A stretch of 64,000 nucleotides of DNA from Pleionea sp. CnH1-48 (GTDB lineage: Bacteria; Pseudomonadota; Gammaproteobacteria; Enterobacterales; Kangiellaceae), in the NCBI RefSeq assembly GCF_024124665.1, contig NZ_JAMXSB010000018.1:62001-126000 (forward strand), written 5' to 3'. Positions 1-9,557 of the stretch are shown here, piece by piece. Made by a program: the position numbers and the translations under genes. The notes under the pieces are model-generated. The model saw nothing but the letters and a program-made list of their open reading frames with translations, was not told the origin of the DNA and did not search any database. Position 1 is the first letter of the stretch, and each line of letters starts with the position of its first letter.

Positions 1-138
1 TGCGGTTGGACGCCCTTCGAAGGCTATGAGTTCCGCTCTACCATCACTCACACTGTTATCAACGGTAACTTGATGTATGAAAAAGGTCAGATCATTACTG
101 ACATTAAAGGACAGCGTTTAGGCTTTAATCGCCGCTAG
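1..138 (+). CDS. pyrC: Dihydroorotase, 3' end (partial)
   Basis: The frame is open from the window edge and gives 45 C-terminal residues starting CGWTPFEGYEF and ending with a VNGNL-like strand and GQRLGFNRR. This matches the end of class I dihydroorotases, where a CGW(S/T)PFEG motif precedes the closing beta strands. Dihydroorotase cyclises N-carbamoyl-aspartate in pyrimidine synthesis. The metal-binding residues lie outside the window. In Pseudomonas, pyrC sits next to rnt and motY; here those genes lie about 12 kb further on. Allantoinase or another cyclic amidohydrolase is the main alternative. Confidence 0.75.
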   Translation, partial: CGWTPFEGYEFRSTITHTVINGNLMYEKGQIITDIKGQRLGFNRR

Positions 139-160
139 AATTTGTTGCTATTAATCTTTA

Positions 161-184
161 GGGCTGCGTTTGCAGCCCTTTTAG
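161..184 (+). terminator. Rho-independent terminator after pyrC
   Basis: GGGCTGC and GCAGCCC form a 7-bp GC-rich stem around a short loop, followed by TTTT. It lies 22 bp after the pyrC stop. Confidence 0.75.
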
Positions 185-215
185 TTGTAGTGTAATTAAA
201 ACTAAGGAAAAGGTG

Positions 216-473
216 ATGTACGATTTAGTTGAAGGAATTCAACACAAAGACAGTGGGAAGGTATTTCGAAAGCATTTAAAAAAGCTTATGCTAATTATTG
301 TAGGGCTTGTCATAGTGATTCTTTTTCAGTTGGGGTTTTCTGATAATGAAGATGGCCTACAAGATGTTTTTGTGACTGCGGGCGCTCTCATCTTATTGTG
401 GTGTGCAGATTTAATGAGGGGGCTTTGCGAATTGTCTGATATGGAAGCCGCCAAATCAAAAAAAGAAGAATAA
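216..473 (+). CDS. Small two-helix membrane protein, unknown
   Basis: This encodes 85 residues of no family I recognise. The sequence shows a basic amphipathic N-terminus (HKDSGKVFRKHLKK), a hydrophobic segment at about residues 24-42, an acidic linker (DNEDG), a second hydrophobic segment at about residues 51-68, and a charged KSKKEE tail. That predicts a small inner-membrane protein. ATG at 216 is preferred over the in-frame GTG at 213 because AAGGA at 204-208 sits 7 bases upstream of it. It has its own gap after the pyrC terminator and ends just before the terminator of the convergent lipoprotein gene. No function is assigned. Confidence 0.6.
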   Translation: MYDLVEGIQHKDSGKVFRKHLKKLMLIIVGLVIVILFQLGFSDNEDGLQDVFVTAGALILLWCADLMRGLCELSDMEAAKSKKEE

Positions 474-504
474 AAACAGCCCCAAAGGCGAACCTTTGAG
501 GCTG
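470..504 (-). terminator. Terminator of the lipoprotein gene
   Basis: Read on the minus strand, a CAGCCTCAAAGG / CCTTTGGGGCTG hairpin is followed by TTTTTATTCTT. It lies just past the stop at 537 and could also slow plus-strand transcription from the small membrane protein gene. Confidence 0.75.
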
Positions 505-536
505 TAAGAGCGAGGGCTCGCTCCACCAAAAAGAGG

Positions 537-3131
537 TTATTTCTGACGTCTTTTGGTATGTCTTAACTCATAGTTGACGCCGCCCATCACTTGGCCTTTC
601 TCATCGAATTGAGCGATTCCAACATGGAACTCCTGTTCAGGAACTTTAGGAGCACGGAAGTCCAGGTTGACTTTAAATTCCTCGCCTTTTTTGAAGAAGA
701 GATTGAAGAGTCTGGCATCCGGTTGCAAGATCTGGAAGGCTCGCGTGCGTCGATCAAAACGTACGCCTTCGGCTTTTGAACCGCCTTGCATCCAGCGCTC
801 TAATAACTCATCGGGTAAGCGTAAAGTGATTTCACCTTCTTCAACGAAAGGATGCCTCAAGCTGCGATCAAACACGGCAATGCCCAGTCGAGTATCGAGG
901 TCGGAAATATTGCGCACGATCACCTGATTCGAAACACCATCGGGTAGCATCACAAGGTCGACTACGTTCATATTGCGCCAAACAATATTGTTGTTATTGC
1001 GTGTGTTAGTACCGATTGCCCAGGTACCAAAAACTTCTGGGAAGGTCATGGGATCTTGGTCTGATACCCAACGAGCGACAATACAATAGTGTCCTGTACC
1101 TGGTGGATTGAAAGGAGTGTTGTAAATAGCCGTTGATGAGGCAGCCTGATTAACTACTGGAATTTGAGCAAACTCGGTCCATTGCGAATCCCAGTCGAGT
1201 CCTGTAGAAGCATTGGCGTAATACAAATGAATACGTCCATTGGCCGGATTTGATGCTGCACCTGGGCCTGTATTTGCTAGTCTCACTCGCATAGTGTTAA
1301 CTTGCCCAAATTCAGGGTTTTCATGGACTGTACAGTTATTGGTGTTGGTACAGACCCAAACGTCTGGGCTCAACCAGATATCGCCAGGAACAGGGTCCGG
1401 CTCTAGACCCACATCGGTTGTAAAGTCGCGCATGTAAGCGTCGGTCGCAGGCAAAGTCGGCGCGTTGCAGCCTGGGTATTCGTAAGAACCGATACGAAGC
1501 CCCCAGTTGGAACCACCTGCACCAGTAATATTTTTTGCATAGATACCAATGTACCAGAAGGTTTCACCATCGGGGTCAACGGTCATTCCCGTGTAGTCAC
1601 CCCAGCGGTTCATGGCGAACGAATTGTAGGTTGCCTGTCCAGCCATCAAAGTGGTTTCTGCCTGCAAAGTATTGGCGGGATCACTAGACTCTCGGCCTGT
1701 GACAAAAGTGCCAGGAAAAGTTGAGGCGCTACCACGAGAATAACCCACACTCATATCGTCGCAGTGATTAACGGCGAGATCAGGATGGAAACGAAACTCT
1801 CCATTACTGCCGAAGGTACCTGAACCAGCTGGGCCTAAAGTAATGGTATTTAAATCAATTTGTGCCCAACGCACACAGTTAACAGTTCCCGTGCCTGGGT
1901 TACAAGCGACGGTATAGGTTGTCCAACCAAAACCATTACGATACTCAAAATCGAGTGGACGAGAATCTTGTAGATTGCCAAAATTGCCGCCACCACTTTG
2001 TGGTACTGAACCAGGCAAACCGACGGGGGCTAAGCTAAGAGAACCTTCGTTAGTAAAGGTGTTAGCACCGAAAGGATCGTCCCAGGAAAACACCGTGAGT
2101 GTGGTACTCAATGTGTTATTAGAAACCAAAATGTAGTGAGGATCGTTACTTGGCCAGGTACCCTGATTAAAGCCATGTAAGTTAATGGGCTGTGGTGTGA
2201 AGAATCCGGCCATAGGTCGTGAAACCATATTGGCGGGTAAGCCAGAGTACATTAAGATTTTGTTAAACGCCCAGACTCGACCGCCAACAAAACCGCCACC
2301 GCCAAACATGTTACCGCCCATATAGATAGCATCATCACCGATACCTGCATGTGGGTAATCCATAAAGGCGCCGCCAGCGAAGGTGTTGAATTCATATAAG
2401 AACCAGTTGCCTGTTGGATCATTGGTTTCGGATACGGCGACACAGTAATTTGAGATGGTTGAGAAGTTCGACTGATCGATACCAATGACAAAACGATCAT
2501 GCTCTTCGTCATACAACACATTAGGATCAAAGTCGGTGGCGCCTGGACCGCAAGCCGTGCCATTAAAGAAAGTATTAAAACTGATGGGGCCGACGAGGGA
2601 AGTGCCTGTTTTATTGTAAATTTCTATGGAGACATTGGCGACGGCAATCAAATGATTAGGGCCTGCCGCCAGTTCGGGATCCGGTGGTGTAAATCCTCCG
2701 GTTTCATTTGCATCCATACTGTCAAAGTTAACCCCTGCATTGGGAGCAAAAGGCTGAGTTTTTTGATTGGCTTGTTGTACTGTCGGATCTGGCGGTAGAT
2801 TTAAAGCTTGCTTGCGTAGCTGTGCCCGTTCTTGATCGGTGAGCATGTCGTCATCGAGGATGCGATCACCTTTTTTTCTGGGCTTTACCAGTGGGCTGTA
2901 GGGAGAGAGCTCACCTTTTTTGCGAGGTTTTAGTTGGCTCGCATTGATTTTTACGGGTTTGTAAAAACGACTAGAATCAAATTTGAATTCTGGATCGTAG
3001 GGCAAAGGCTGTTCGTTGCCAGCCGTTAGACCCGCTGGCATTTGGGAGGGCGGTGTTGACTCTGGTGCTAACGAACAGGCACAAAGCCCGAGAGTCAACA
3101 GCGCACTGACCGCTGTTTTCAGATAGACCAT
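537..3131 (-). CDS. Large secreted lipoprotein of unknown function
   Basis: Starting at the ATG at 3131 gives 864 residues. The frame extends 26 codons further upstream, but 3131 follows a strong AAGGAGAAAGGAA ribosome site and begins a clean lipoprotein signal (MVYLKTAVSALLTLGLCAC, lipobox ending at Cys19). After a proline- and lysine-rich linker, about residues 135-570 carry the features PPDPELAAGPNHLI, YDEEHDRFVIG, DPTGNWFLYEF and GDYTGMTVDP. These resemble secreted beta-propeller-like proteins that test a recorded value along the chain. A C-terminal beta-sandwich-like region (about 600-864) includes a VNTMRVRLANTGPG strand typical of CARDB-like adhesion domains. No catalytic motif was found. 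The monocistronic layout and the lipobox suggest cell-envelope or surface display. The fold assignments are inference. Confidence 0.8.
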   Translation of the reverse strand: MVYLKTAVSALLTLGLCACSLAPESTPPSQMPAGLTAGNEQPLPYDPEFKFDSSRFYKPVKINASQLKPRKKGELSPYSPLVKPRKKGDRILDDDMLTDQERAQLRKQALNLPPDPTVQQANQKTQPFAPNAGVNFDSMDANETGGFTPPDPELAAGPNHLIAVANVSIEIYNKTGTSLVGPISFNTFFNGTACGPGATDFDPNVLYDEEHDRFVIGIDQSNFSTISNYCVAVSETNDPTGNWFLYEFNTFAGGAFMDYPHAGIGDDAIYMGGNMFGGGGFVGGRVWAFNKILMYSGLPANMVSRPMAGFFTPQPINLHGFNQGTWPSNDPHYILVSNNTLSTTLTVFSWDDPFGANTFTNEGSLSLAPVGLPGSVPQSGGGNFGNLQDSRPLDFEYRNGFGWTTYTVACNPGTGTVNCVRWAQIDLNTITLGPAGSGTFGSNGEFRFHPDLAVNHCDDMSVGYSRGSASTFPGTFVTGRESSDPANTLQAETTLMAGQATYNSFAMNRWGDYTGMTVDPDGETFWYIGIYAKNITGAGGSNWGLRIGSYEYPGCNAPTLPATDAYMRDFTTDVGLEPDPVPGDIWLSPDVWVCTNTNNCTVHENPEFGQVNTMRVRLANTGPGAASNPANGRIHLYYANASTGLDWDSQWTEFAQIPVVNQAASSTAIYNTPFNPPGTGHYCIVARWVSDQDPMTFPEVFGTWAIGTNTRNNNNIVWRNMNVVDLVMLPDGVSNQVIVRNISDLDTRLGIAVFDRSLRHPFVEEGEITLRLPDELLERWMQGGSKAEGVRFDRRTRAFQILQPDARLFNLFFKKGEEFKVNLDFRAPKVPEQEFHVGIAQFDEKGQVMGGVNYELRHTKRRQK

Positions 3132-3903
3132 TTTCCTTTCTCCTTTAAGGATATGCATAAAGCTAAGTGATACTTCTGATGACAATGACATCTTTGGGGG
3201 CGATCTCACTGTGTTTGTTTCACGCCAATGGCACTACAGGATGGACTCTGGTAAAGCCTGGCTAAGTAAAGATGTTAACGAGATAGGCTCTTTATATTGA
3301 TAAAATATGGGGGTACAAATAGGGACGCTATAGCAGAACAGGGATAAACTTTATTGGAGTTATAAATATCTTTTATAAAAACTGTGAGTTAAATAATTTT
3401 ATCTCTTAGATTATTTCTGTTTGCATTTTTATTGTTTGAGTTTTCAGTTGCGATGGAGTAGTAGGAAATTCGCTCGAAGAAAGCAGAGATAATACTTGTG
3501 ATGGAAAAGTGGAGTAAAAAGAATGAATCGATGGGGCTGATGAAAAAGTTAATAACTTATGATTCCAATGAGTCTATTGACTTTTTAAAAACTAACTCTC
3601 ATACTCTCGGTTCATCTCATTACTTAATCGAGGATAGACCCATGAACAATTTGGATATTGTTGAGCATCACAAGGGCAGTGGTACTTCTTCGGTTATGAC
3701 TTTCTTTACTCTCTCATAATTAAGAATACGACCAGAGCTTCTGGGTAATTCAACTCTCTTTCAAATAGTTTTTTTAGAAATTTTTGCAATTAAGTAACAT
3801 CTATATTTCTGCCGTTAGTCGGTTGTTGGCTAGTTTCGTGTATTAAACGTGCCTTCAAGAGACATCGGAGATGTTCATATTGCGCCAAAGGAATAGAAAC
3901 AAA
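3132..3903. other. AT-rich gap, no supported gene
   Basis: This 770-base stretch separates the divergently transcribed lipoprotein and MATE genes. It is AT-rich and should hold both promoters. One 73-codon frame (3498-3719, plus) has no recognisable family and no good ribosome site, so I do not call it. Nothing else is supported. Confidence 0.5.
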
Positions 3904-5316
3904 ATGACGACAAAGGTTAATGAACAAAAAGTTTCATGGTGGAAGCTTTTTAAACAAGCGGTATCGGGTAAGGGCCAACCGGACTATACAAAAGGGTCTA
4001 TTGGACAGGCTGCTTTTCTATTGGCTGTGCCAATGGTGCTTGAGATGGCACTGGAATCGGTGTTTGCCGTTACCGATATTTTTTGGGTCTCTGGTTTAGG
4101 TGCTCATGCGGTATCTGTTGTTGGCTTAACAGAAGCCGTAATGACATTACTCTACGCCATTGCTATTGGTCTGAGCATGGGAACAACCGCCATGATTGCT
4201 CGGCGCATCGGTGAGAAAAATATCGTCGCTGCCAATCAGGTGGTCGCTCAGGCAATGTGGATAAGCGCCATGCTTTCCGTTGTGATTGCTGTACTCGGGA
4301 TCATTTATGCCGAATCAATTTTGAGATTGATGGGGGCTGATGAAGCGGTTATCAAAGATGGAACTTTGTTTACTTCCATCATGTTAGGCGGATCGGCAAC
4401 GATCGTATTCCTCTTTATCAATAACGCGATTTTTCGTGGAGCAGGGGATGCCAGTGTGGCAATGCGAGCATTGTGGCTCGCCAATGGTATTAATATTGTG
4501 TTAGACCCCTTATTGATATATGGCGTTGGACCTTTTCCAGAAATGGGCGTCACCGGAGCTGCGGTTGCGACCACCATTGGCCGAGGTATCGGTGTGATCT
4601 ATCAGCTTTATCATTTGCAAAGCGTCAAGGGGCGAGTGCGTTTAGCCTTAGCTTACGCTCGTCCGGTTTGGCATTTAATGAAGCGCTTGTTGGTAGTGTC
4701 GGGAGGCGGCATTTTGCAGTTTCTTATTGCCACTGCCAGCTGGGTTGTGTTGGTGCGAATTGTCTCACTATACGGCAGCGAAGCGGTTGCGGGATACACC
4801 ATTGGTATTCGCCTGATTATGTTTGCCATCTTGCCTGCCTGGGGAATGAGTAATGCGGTGGCGACTTTAGTCGGACAAAATCTGGGAGCAGGTCATCCAG
4901 ACAGAGCAGAACAATCGGTTTGGACCATTGCCCGTTACAACGTGAGCTTTATGTTGCTGGTGGCCATTACCTTTATTGCTTTGGCTGAGCCTATCATTCG
5001 ACTTTTCTCGAGTGACCCCATGGTGGTTCAATACGGTGTCGATTGCTTGCGTTATATTAGCTACGGTTATGGATTTTATGCCATTGGTATGATTATGGTG
5101 CAAGCGTTTAATGGCGCTGGCGACACCGTAACGCCAACCAAAATTAATTTCTTCTGTTATTGGTTGTTTCAACTACCTTTGGCTTACTTGTTAGCTCAGT
5201 GGATGCAACTGGGGCCAGAAGGCGTTTTCTTATCAGTTATGATTGCTGAATCGGTATTAGCGTTGGTAGGCGTTTGGGTATTCCGTAAAGGACACTGGAA
5301 ACATCAATCCATTTAA
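3904..5316 (+). CDS. MATE family efflux transporter
   Basis: This encodes 470 residues, a normal length for MATE (multidrug and toxin extrusion) exporters, which use Na+ or H+ gradients. About 12 hydrophobic segments are visible in two related halves. Family hallmarks include the first-half PMVLEMALESVFAVTDIFWV, GLSMGTTAMIARRIGE, and FRGAGDASVAMRAL with its second-half counterpart FNGAGDTVTPTKIN. ATG 3904 is chosen over 3871 because AAGGAA at 3888-3893 is correctly spaced for it, while 3871 has almost no spacer. A short monophosphate-like lead (WWKLFKQAVSG) precedes the first helix. The gene stands alone, and the substrate cannot be predicted from sequence. Confidence 0.9.
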   Translation: MTTKVNEQKVSWWKLFKQAVSGKGQPDYTKGSIGQAAFLLAVPMVLEMALESVFAVTDIFWVSGLGAHAVSVVGLTEAVMTLLYAIAIGLSMGTTAMIARRIGEKNIVAANQVVAQAMWISAMLSVVIAVLGIIYAESILRLMGADEAVIKDGTLFTSIMLGGSATIVFLFINNAIFRGAGDASVAMRALWLANGINIVLDPLLIYGVGPFPEMGVTGAAVATTIGRGIGVIYQLYHLQSVKGRVRLALAYARPVWHLMKRLLVVSGGGILQFLIATASWVVLVRIVSLYGSEAVAGYTIGIRLIMFAILPAWGMSNAVATLVGQNLGAGHPDRAEQSVWTIARYNVSFMLLVAITFIALAEPIIRLFSSDPMVVQYGVDCLRYISYGYGFYAIGMIMVQAFNGAGDTVTPTKINFFCYWLFQLPLAYLLAQWMQLGPEGVFLSVMIAESVLALVGVWVFRKGHWKHQSI

Positions 5317-5576
5317 CGTTAAAAAAATATGACCTCAGATCTGTATTAGCGTGAGTTGAAAGTGAGCGTTATGATGCAGACTGAGGTTGTTTATTTTGGA
5401 ATCTCTGCACGGAAGATAATCCCAAAGGGTAAGTTTTCCATTTGAGACTCTTCTTTTTCTAACCAAAAAATTATTTATTTCAATGAGCTGTGATGGGTAA
5501 CGCATGGCTGCACTCATTTGTGCCATAAGCCATAATGTTATAGGCTGATAATACTGTTTTTCCAGGGAGAGCTTCT

Positions 5577-6383
5577 GTGATTTCTAATCGGTTTAAGTTT
5601 CTTATTATATGGGTGTTATTGATCTCGAGCCCTCTGTATGCAAAAGACGGTTTTTTTGATTCTAAAGGAACGAACATTCACTACGTTGATGAAGGCGCGG
5701 GGACACCCATTGTGCTTATTCATGGTTTTTCTATGGATCTGAAAATGTGGTATGACACGGGCATTATTCAAAAGCTTGCCAAAAATCATCGAGTGATAGC
5801 TCTGGACTGCCGAGGGCATGGAAAGAGCGACAAGCCTCAAAACCCAAGTGACTATGGACCTAAAGTGGGTGAAGATGTTGTACGTCTTCTTGATCATTTA
5901 AAAATAGAAAAAACTCACTTGGTGGGGTATTCGATGGGGGCATTTGTCGTTGGTCGATTGCTCGTATCTCACCCAGAGCGAGTGATGACTGCAACTCTAG
6001 GTTCTGGCTACTTTCCTGTTAAAAACAAGGAAGAAGAAGCTTATGCCGAAGAGATGGCTTTGACTATGGAAGAGCGAGCTCAAAAGAAAAATGAGCGCAC
6101 AGAGTTGCTTGCATTAGCGGCCGTTGCTCGCGGTTGGAAGTATGATGCTGTGACAGACCAACAAGTTGCTGCGATAACAGTGCCTGTGCAAGCAGTGTTT
6201 GGTAGTGAAGAACGTAATGATTTTTTTGAGTCACAAAAGGCGCGTTTAGAATTACCAAAATCGTCGTTGCCGATTATTATTGTTGAGGGAGCCGATCACG
6301 ATAGCGAAAAAGCGGCGGTTTTACGGCCAGAGTTTTTGCAAGCAGTAAAAAACATAATTCGACTCAAGGAATCATCAAAATAG
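5577..6383 (+). CDS. Secreted alpha/beta hydrolase
   Basis: This encodes 268 residues with a GTG start supported by AGGGAGA at 5564-5570. The N-terminus is a signal peptide (about residues 1-22, ending SPLYA), so the enzyme is probably periplasmic. The fold signature is complete: an oxyanion-loop HGFSMDLKMW, DCRGHGKSDKP, the nucleophile elbow GYSMGA with the catalytic Ser, VFGSEERNDF at the expected position of the acid residue, and GADHDS carrying the catalytic His. Esterase, lipase-like and haloperoxidase-like activities share this pattern, so the substrate is unknown. It has no obvious operon partner. Confidence 0.85.
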   Translation: MISNRFKFLIIWVLLISSPLYAKDGFFDSKGTNIHYVDEGAGTPIVLIHGFSMDLKMWYDTGIIQKLAKNHRVIALDCRGHGKSDKPQNPSDYGPKVGEDVVRLLDHLKIEKTHLVGYSMGAFVVGRLLVSHPERVMTATLGSGYFPVKNKEEEAYAEEMALTMEERAQKKNERTELLALAAVARGWKYDAVTDQQVAAITVPVQAVFGSEERNDFFESQKARLELPKSSLPIIIVEGADHDSEKAAVLRPEFLQAVKNIIRLKESSK

Positions 6384-6481
6384 AAAGAGTCGAAAAGCAC
6401 TTAGTATTAGAAATTTGCCTCACCTACAGAGAGGGGAAGTGTTTTAGGTGAAATTTAAGTTTGATATTGAACAAGACCAGC

Positions 6482-7327
6482 TCAAGCGACCAGAGCCTGT
6501 CTGATTTGTTGGATTCTTTCTTTGGCTATGTCGACGAACTCAAAGCTTTGACTTGGGCCGACTTCTCCCAGAGATAATTTATGAAAAGCTGGGATCTCAT
6601 TAATTCGTGGTAAGGTTTTCATTGCCGAAGTGCCGATATAACTGTGCAAACGAGCGAGCGTGATGAGGTCTGCCAGATCGGCCTCTCCTTCATGTACTCG
6701 CATCCAGTCTTCTCGACTACGTGCAACTTCTTGAATGTGTTTTCCTAACCCCCAGTGATGCAAGATGGCGACGCCAACCGTGGCAGAGTATTTGGCGATT
6801 AACCATTTTACCGCTTCATCATCTTTTAACAATTCAGGATACTTACTGGCTTTTTCTATAAGAGGCAGGGCGCCGATATCTTGAAACAGTGCGGCCATTA
6901 ACGCTTCTTCGGTATCTAGATGAGAGCAACGCTCGGCCATGATGTGGGCCAAAGCGGCGGTCATGATGGTTTGCTTCCAGAGTTGTTCTAGCCAGCGTGC
7001 CATAAATCGATTTCTTGCGCTAAAAACGCTTCTTACGGCGTAGGTCATGGCGAGGTTTCGAGTTGTTTCCATACCAAGACGCCCAAGGGCCTGACCGACA
7101 TTGCTGAGTGCGGAGGTGCGTCGATATAATGGGGAGTTGGCTATTCTGATGAGGTAACCGCAAAAAGCAGGGTCGACTTGAACAATTTGGCTGAGGCTTT
7201 CGATATCTTGGTCAGGATCGGCGGCGGCTTCTTTAACTTTTAGAGACACTCTTGGGAGTGCAGGTAATTGAACATTACCTGCAACCAAATCTCTATGTAT
7301 TTGCAAAAGAAGCGTTTGTTTACTCAT
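6482..7327 (-). CDS. HDOD domain protein
   Basis: This 281-residue protein is almost entirely one HDOD domain. The hallmark N-terminal LPALPRVSLKVKE, an EDIxxLSQIVQVDPA-like helix and RIANSPLY are all present. Where catalytic HD domains have HD-x-G, this one reads FQDIGALPL, so the metal-dependent phosphohydrolase site is absent, as expected for HDOD proteins. HDOD proteins usually act as non-catalytic signalling or scaffold modules in motility and c-di-GMP circuits. Its start overlaps the stop of the ABC ATPase gene by 4 bases, so the two are probably translationally coupled. That pairing is unusual. Confidence 0.88.
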   Translation of the reverse strand: MSKQTLLLQIHRDLVAGNVQLPALPRVSLKVKEAAADPDQDIESLSQIVQVDPAFCGYLIRIANSPLYRRTSALSNVGQALGRLGMETTRNLAMTYAVRSVFSARNRFMARWLEQLWKQTIMTAALAHIMAERCSHLDTEEALMAALFQDIGALPLIEKASKYPELLKDDEAVKWLIAKYSATVGVAILHHWGLGKHIQEVARSREDWMRVHEGEADLADLITLARLHSYIGTSAMKTLPRINEIPAFHKLSLGEVGPSQSFEFVDIAKERIQQIRQALVA

Positions 7328-8382
7328 TCTAAAGCAGCTGACTCCTGTTCGGTGTCTTCGAATAAAACCACATGATCCGCATCCAGTCGAATGCCAACTT
7401 GATCACCCACCTCATGATCATGGTGACTTGGAAAGATCGATTTAATGGGGCTGCCATCGACCAGTTCCAGTGTGTAGAGAGTGACGGCGCCTTTAAAAGC
7501 TTTGTTTCGTACTGTGCCTTTTAGGCGGCTGCTTTGATCCGGGATAATATCATCGGGTCTTAGCAGAACTTGAACTTTATCTCCGCTGTTAAACTGGGCG
7601 CTTCGCGAACAGAAAAGATCGCCAGCTGCAGTGTGAACAAAACCACCATTGCCTACGGTGCCTGCAATAAACTTCCCCTCACCAATAAACTTTGCCACCG
7701 TTTTATTTTTGGGCTCGTGATACAGCGTGTAAGGTTGATCCCATTGACGCAAAACACCATCAGTCATTACGCCCACTGAATCACACATGGCGAAGGCTTC
7801 ATCTTGATCATGAGTAACCAGCAACGCCGCCATATTTTGCGACTTTAATAATGAACGTACGTCCATGCCCAATTGCCGACGCAATTCGATATCTAAGCTG
7901 GAGAAGGGCTCATCCATCAGTAATAAGTCTGGTTTGGGAGCTAAGGCCCGAGCCAAAGATACTCGCTGTTGTTGCCCGCCTGATAATTCATGGGGGTATC
8001 GTTTAGCGTAGTCGGAAAGATTGATCATCTCCAGTTGGCGTTTTACTTCTTGATCGGCATGTTTATCAAGACCAAACGCAATGTTTTGCTCGACCGTTAA
8101 GTGAGGAAACAGCGCGTAATCTTGAAACACCATTCCAATGCGTCTTTTTTCGGGAGCCAGAATATGTTGAGGGCGAGAGATAATGCGATTGTGAAGCGTT
8201 ATCTGGCCTTGAGAAATTGACTGAAACCCGGCTATGGCTCTGAGTGTTGTGGTTTTTCCACATCCACTTGGCCCCAGTAGGCAGCCGATTTCTCCTGCCT
8301 GAATCGAAAAACTTAAGTTAGAAACCACTGTTTGGTGGTTATGCTGGCATTCAATATTTTCAACGTTAAGTAAAGGATTCAT
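7324..8382 (-). CDS. ABC transporter ATP-binding protein, FbpC/PotA class
   Basis: These 352 residues match the length of import ATPases for ferric iron (FbpC) and polyamines or sugars (PotA/MalK class). Visible motifs are Walker A GPSGCGKTT, Q-loop VFQDYALFPHL, signature LSGGQQQRVSLARAL, Walker B LLLMDEPFSSLD and the H-loop VTHDQDEA. A C-terminal TOBE-like domain (about 240-340) contains VLLRPDDI. No permease or binding-protein gene lies beside it; the partner downstream is the HDOD gene. The overall resemblance is closest to FbpC-type iron(III) importers, but with no transporter neighbours the substrate is not settled. It may energise a permease encoded elsewhere. Confidence 0.88.
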   Translation of the reverse strand: MNPLLNVENIECQHNHQTVVSNLSFSIQAGEIGCLLGPSGCGKTTTLRAIAGFQSISQGQITLHNRIISRPQHILAPEKRRIGMVFQDYALFPHLTVEQNIAFGLDKHADQEVKRQLEMINLSDYAKRYPHELSGGQQQRVSLARALAPKPDLLLMDEPFSSLDIELRRQLGMDVRSLLKSQNMAALLVTHDQDEAFAMCDSVGVMTDGVLRQWDQPYTLYHEPKNKTVAKFIGEGKFIAGTVGNGGFVHTAAGDLFCSRSAQFNSGDKVQVLLRPDDIIPDQSSRLKGTVRNKAFKGAVTLYTLELVDGSPIKSIFPSHHDHEVGDQVGIRLDADHVVLFEDTEQESAALE

Positions 8383-8542
8383 ACTTCTTAGGTAGTTATT
8401 TGGGCAGTTTGTCGGAAGTCGATACGGTCATTTTATGGCGAATGGTATTAATAAAGCTAGTTGTCATTGTACTATTTTAGTAAATTTATCGACGACTGGA
8501 TTAACGGAACGTGTTAAATCTTAATAAGGAAAGCAGTTAAAT

Positions 8543-8914
8543 ATGAACATCAAGGTTTTGAGTTTGGTCATGATGGCATGGTGTTCGTCGTGCCTGGCTG
8601 GGGAGTTATATCAGTGGCGTGATGAGCAGGGGCGTCTGCATTATAGTGATAAGCCGCCACTAAATAAGAAAGTTCAAAAGGTTGAAGTCAAAGAAGTTCA
8701 AACCATGAACTGGAAGTCTTCGCCCGAATTAGAAAAATTGCCACGACAAAAAGCGGCTAAGGGGAAGTCTCAACGAACTAAAAAGAAGGTGCGTTGTGAC
8801 CGATTAAAAAAGAAGACAGATTACTATGAGCGTAAGTCACGTCAAAATCTGGATTCTGATTATTACCGAAAGAAAAAGCGAGAATATCGTTGGCAAAAAC
8901 AGAAAAGTTGCTAG
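8543..8914 (+). CDS. DUF4124-domain periplasmic protein
   Basis: This encodes 123 residues. A signal peptide ends near CLAG (residue 20) and is followed by the DUF4124 signature LYQWRDEQGRLHYSDKPP. The rest is very lysine/arginine-rich (KKKVRCDRLKKKTDYYERK) with a terminal Cys. DUF4124 is a small beta-rich envelope domain of unknown function. AAGGAAAG lies at a good distance upstream of the ATG. The gene is monocistronic and shares a bidirectional terminator with sodB. Confidence 0.8.
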   Translation: MNIKVLSLVMMAWCSSCLAGELYQWRDEQGRLHYSDKPPLNKKVQKVEVKEVQTMNWKSSPELEKLPRQKAAKGKSQRTKKKVRCDRLKKKTDYYERKSRQNLDSDYYRKKKREYRWQKQKSC

Positions 8915-8935
8915 AGTTAAAAAATCGAATGCATT

Positions 8936-8961
8936 AAAAAAGGCCCTTCAGGGCCTTTTTT
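8936..8961. terminator. Bidirectional terminator, DUF4124 gene / sodB
   Basis: An A-run, the stem AAGGCCC/GGGCCTT around a TTCA-like loop, and a T-run lie between two convergent genes. It can work in both directions. Confidence 0.85.
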
Positions 8962-8978
8962 AATCAGTGTACCAAGAA

Positions 8979-9557
8979 TTAAGCGAAGTTTTTCGCAGCA
9001 AATTCCCAGTTAACCAACTTCCAGAATGCTTCCAGATACGCTGGACGTGCATTGCGGTAGTCGATGTAGTAAGCGTGTTCCCAAACATCAACAGTCATTA
9101 ATGGCGTTAAGCCTTCTGTTAATGGGCAACCAGCATTGCTAGTGTTGAAGATTTCTAGCTTGCCGTCTTTGTTTTTAACTAACCAAGTCCAGCCTGAACC
9201 GAAGTTAGTCGCTGCAGATTGAGCAAACTGAGTTTTGAACTCTTCGAAGCTACCAAATGCTTCATTGATGGCACTTGCCAAATCGCCTGTTGGCTCGCCG
9301 CCGCCATTTGGACTCATGCTGTTCCAGTAGAAAGTATGGTTCCAAATCTGTGCTGCATTGTTAAACATGCCGCCAGAAGACTTCATTACCACTTCTTCAA
9401 GAGACATATCTGCAAATTCAGTCCCTTCGACAAGCTTGTTTAAGTTAACCACGTAGGTGTTGTGGTGTTTTCCGTAGTGGAACTCTAGCGTCTCTTCTGA
9501 GATGGTCGGTGCTAAAGCGTCTTTCGCATAAGGAAGTGGAGGTAATTCAAATGCCAT
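8979..9557 (-). CDS. sodB: Iron superoxide dismutase
   Basis: This 192-residue Fe/Mn-family superoxide dismutase converts superoxide to peroxide and oxygen in the cytoplasm. The four metal ligands are visible: His27, His74 (WNHTFYW), Asp157 and His161 (DVWEHAYY). Gln70 in NNAAQIWNH is the N-terminal-domain glutamine typical of the iron form; the manganese form has it elsewhere in the chain. Length and spacing match E. coli SodB. It sits head-to-head with grxD and begins an iron/oxidative-stress block. Confidence 0.95.
   Translation of the reverse strand: MAFELPPLPYAKDALAPTISEETLEFHYGKHHNTYVVNLNKLVEGTEFADMSLEEVVMKSSGGMFNNAAQIWNHTFYWNSMSPNGGGEPTGDLASAINEAFGSFEEFKTQFAQSAATNFGSGWTWLVKNKDGKLEIFNTSNAGCPLTEGLTPLMTVDVWEHAYYIDYRNARPAYLEAFWKLVNWEFAAKNFA

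Noticed and set aside
3498-3719. 73-codon plus-strand frame
   Set aside because: No family, weak ribosome site and AT-rich DNA; looks like chance.
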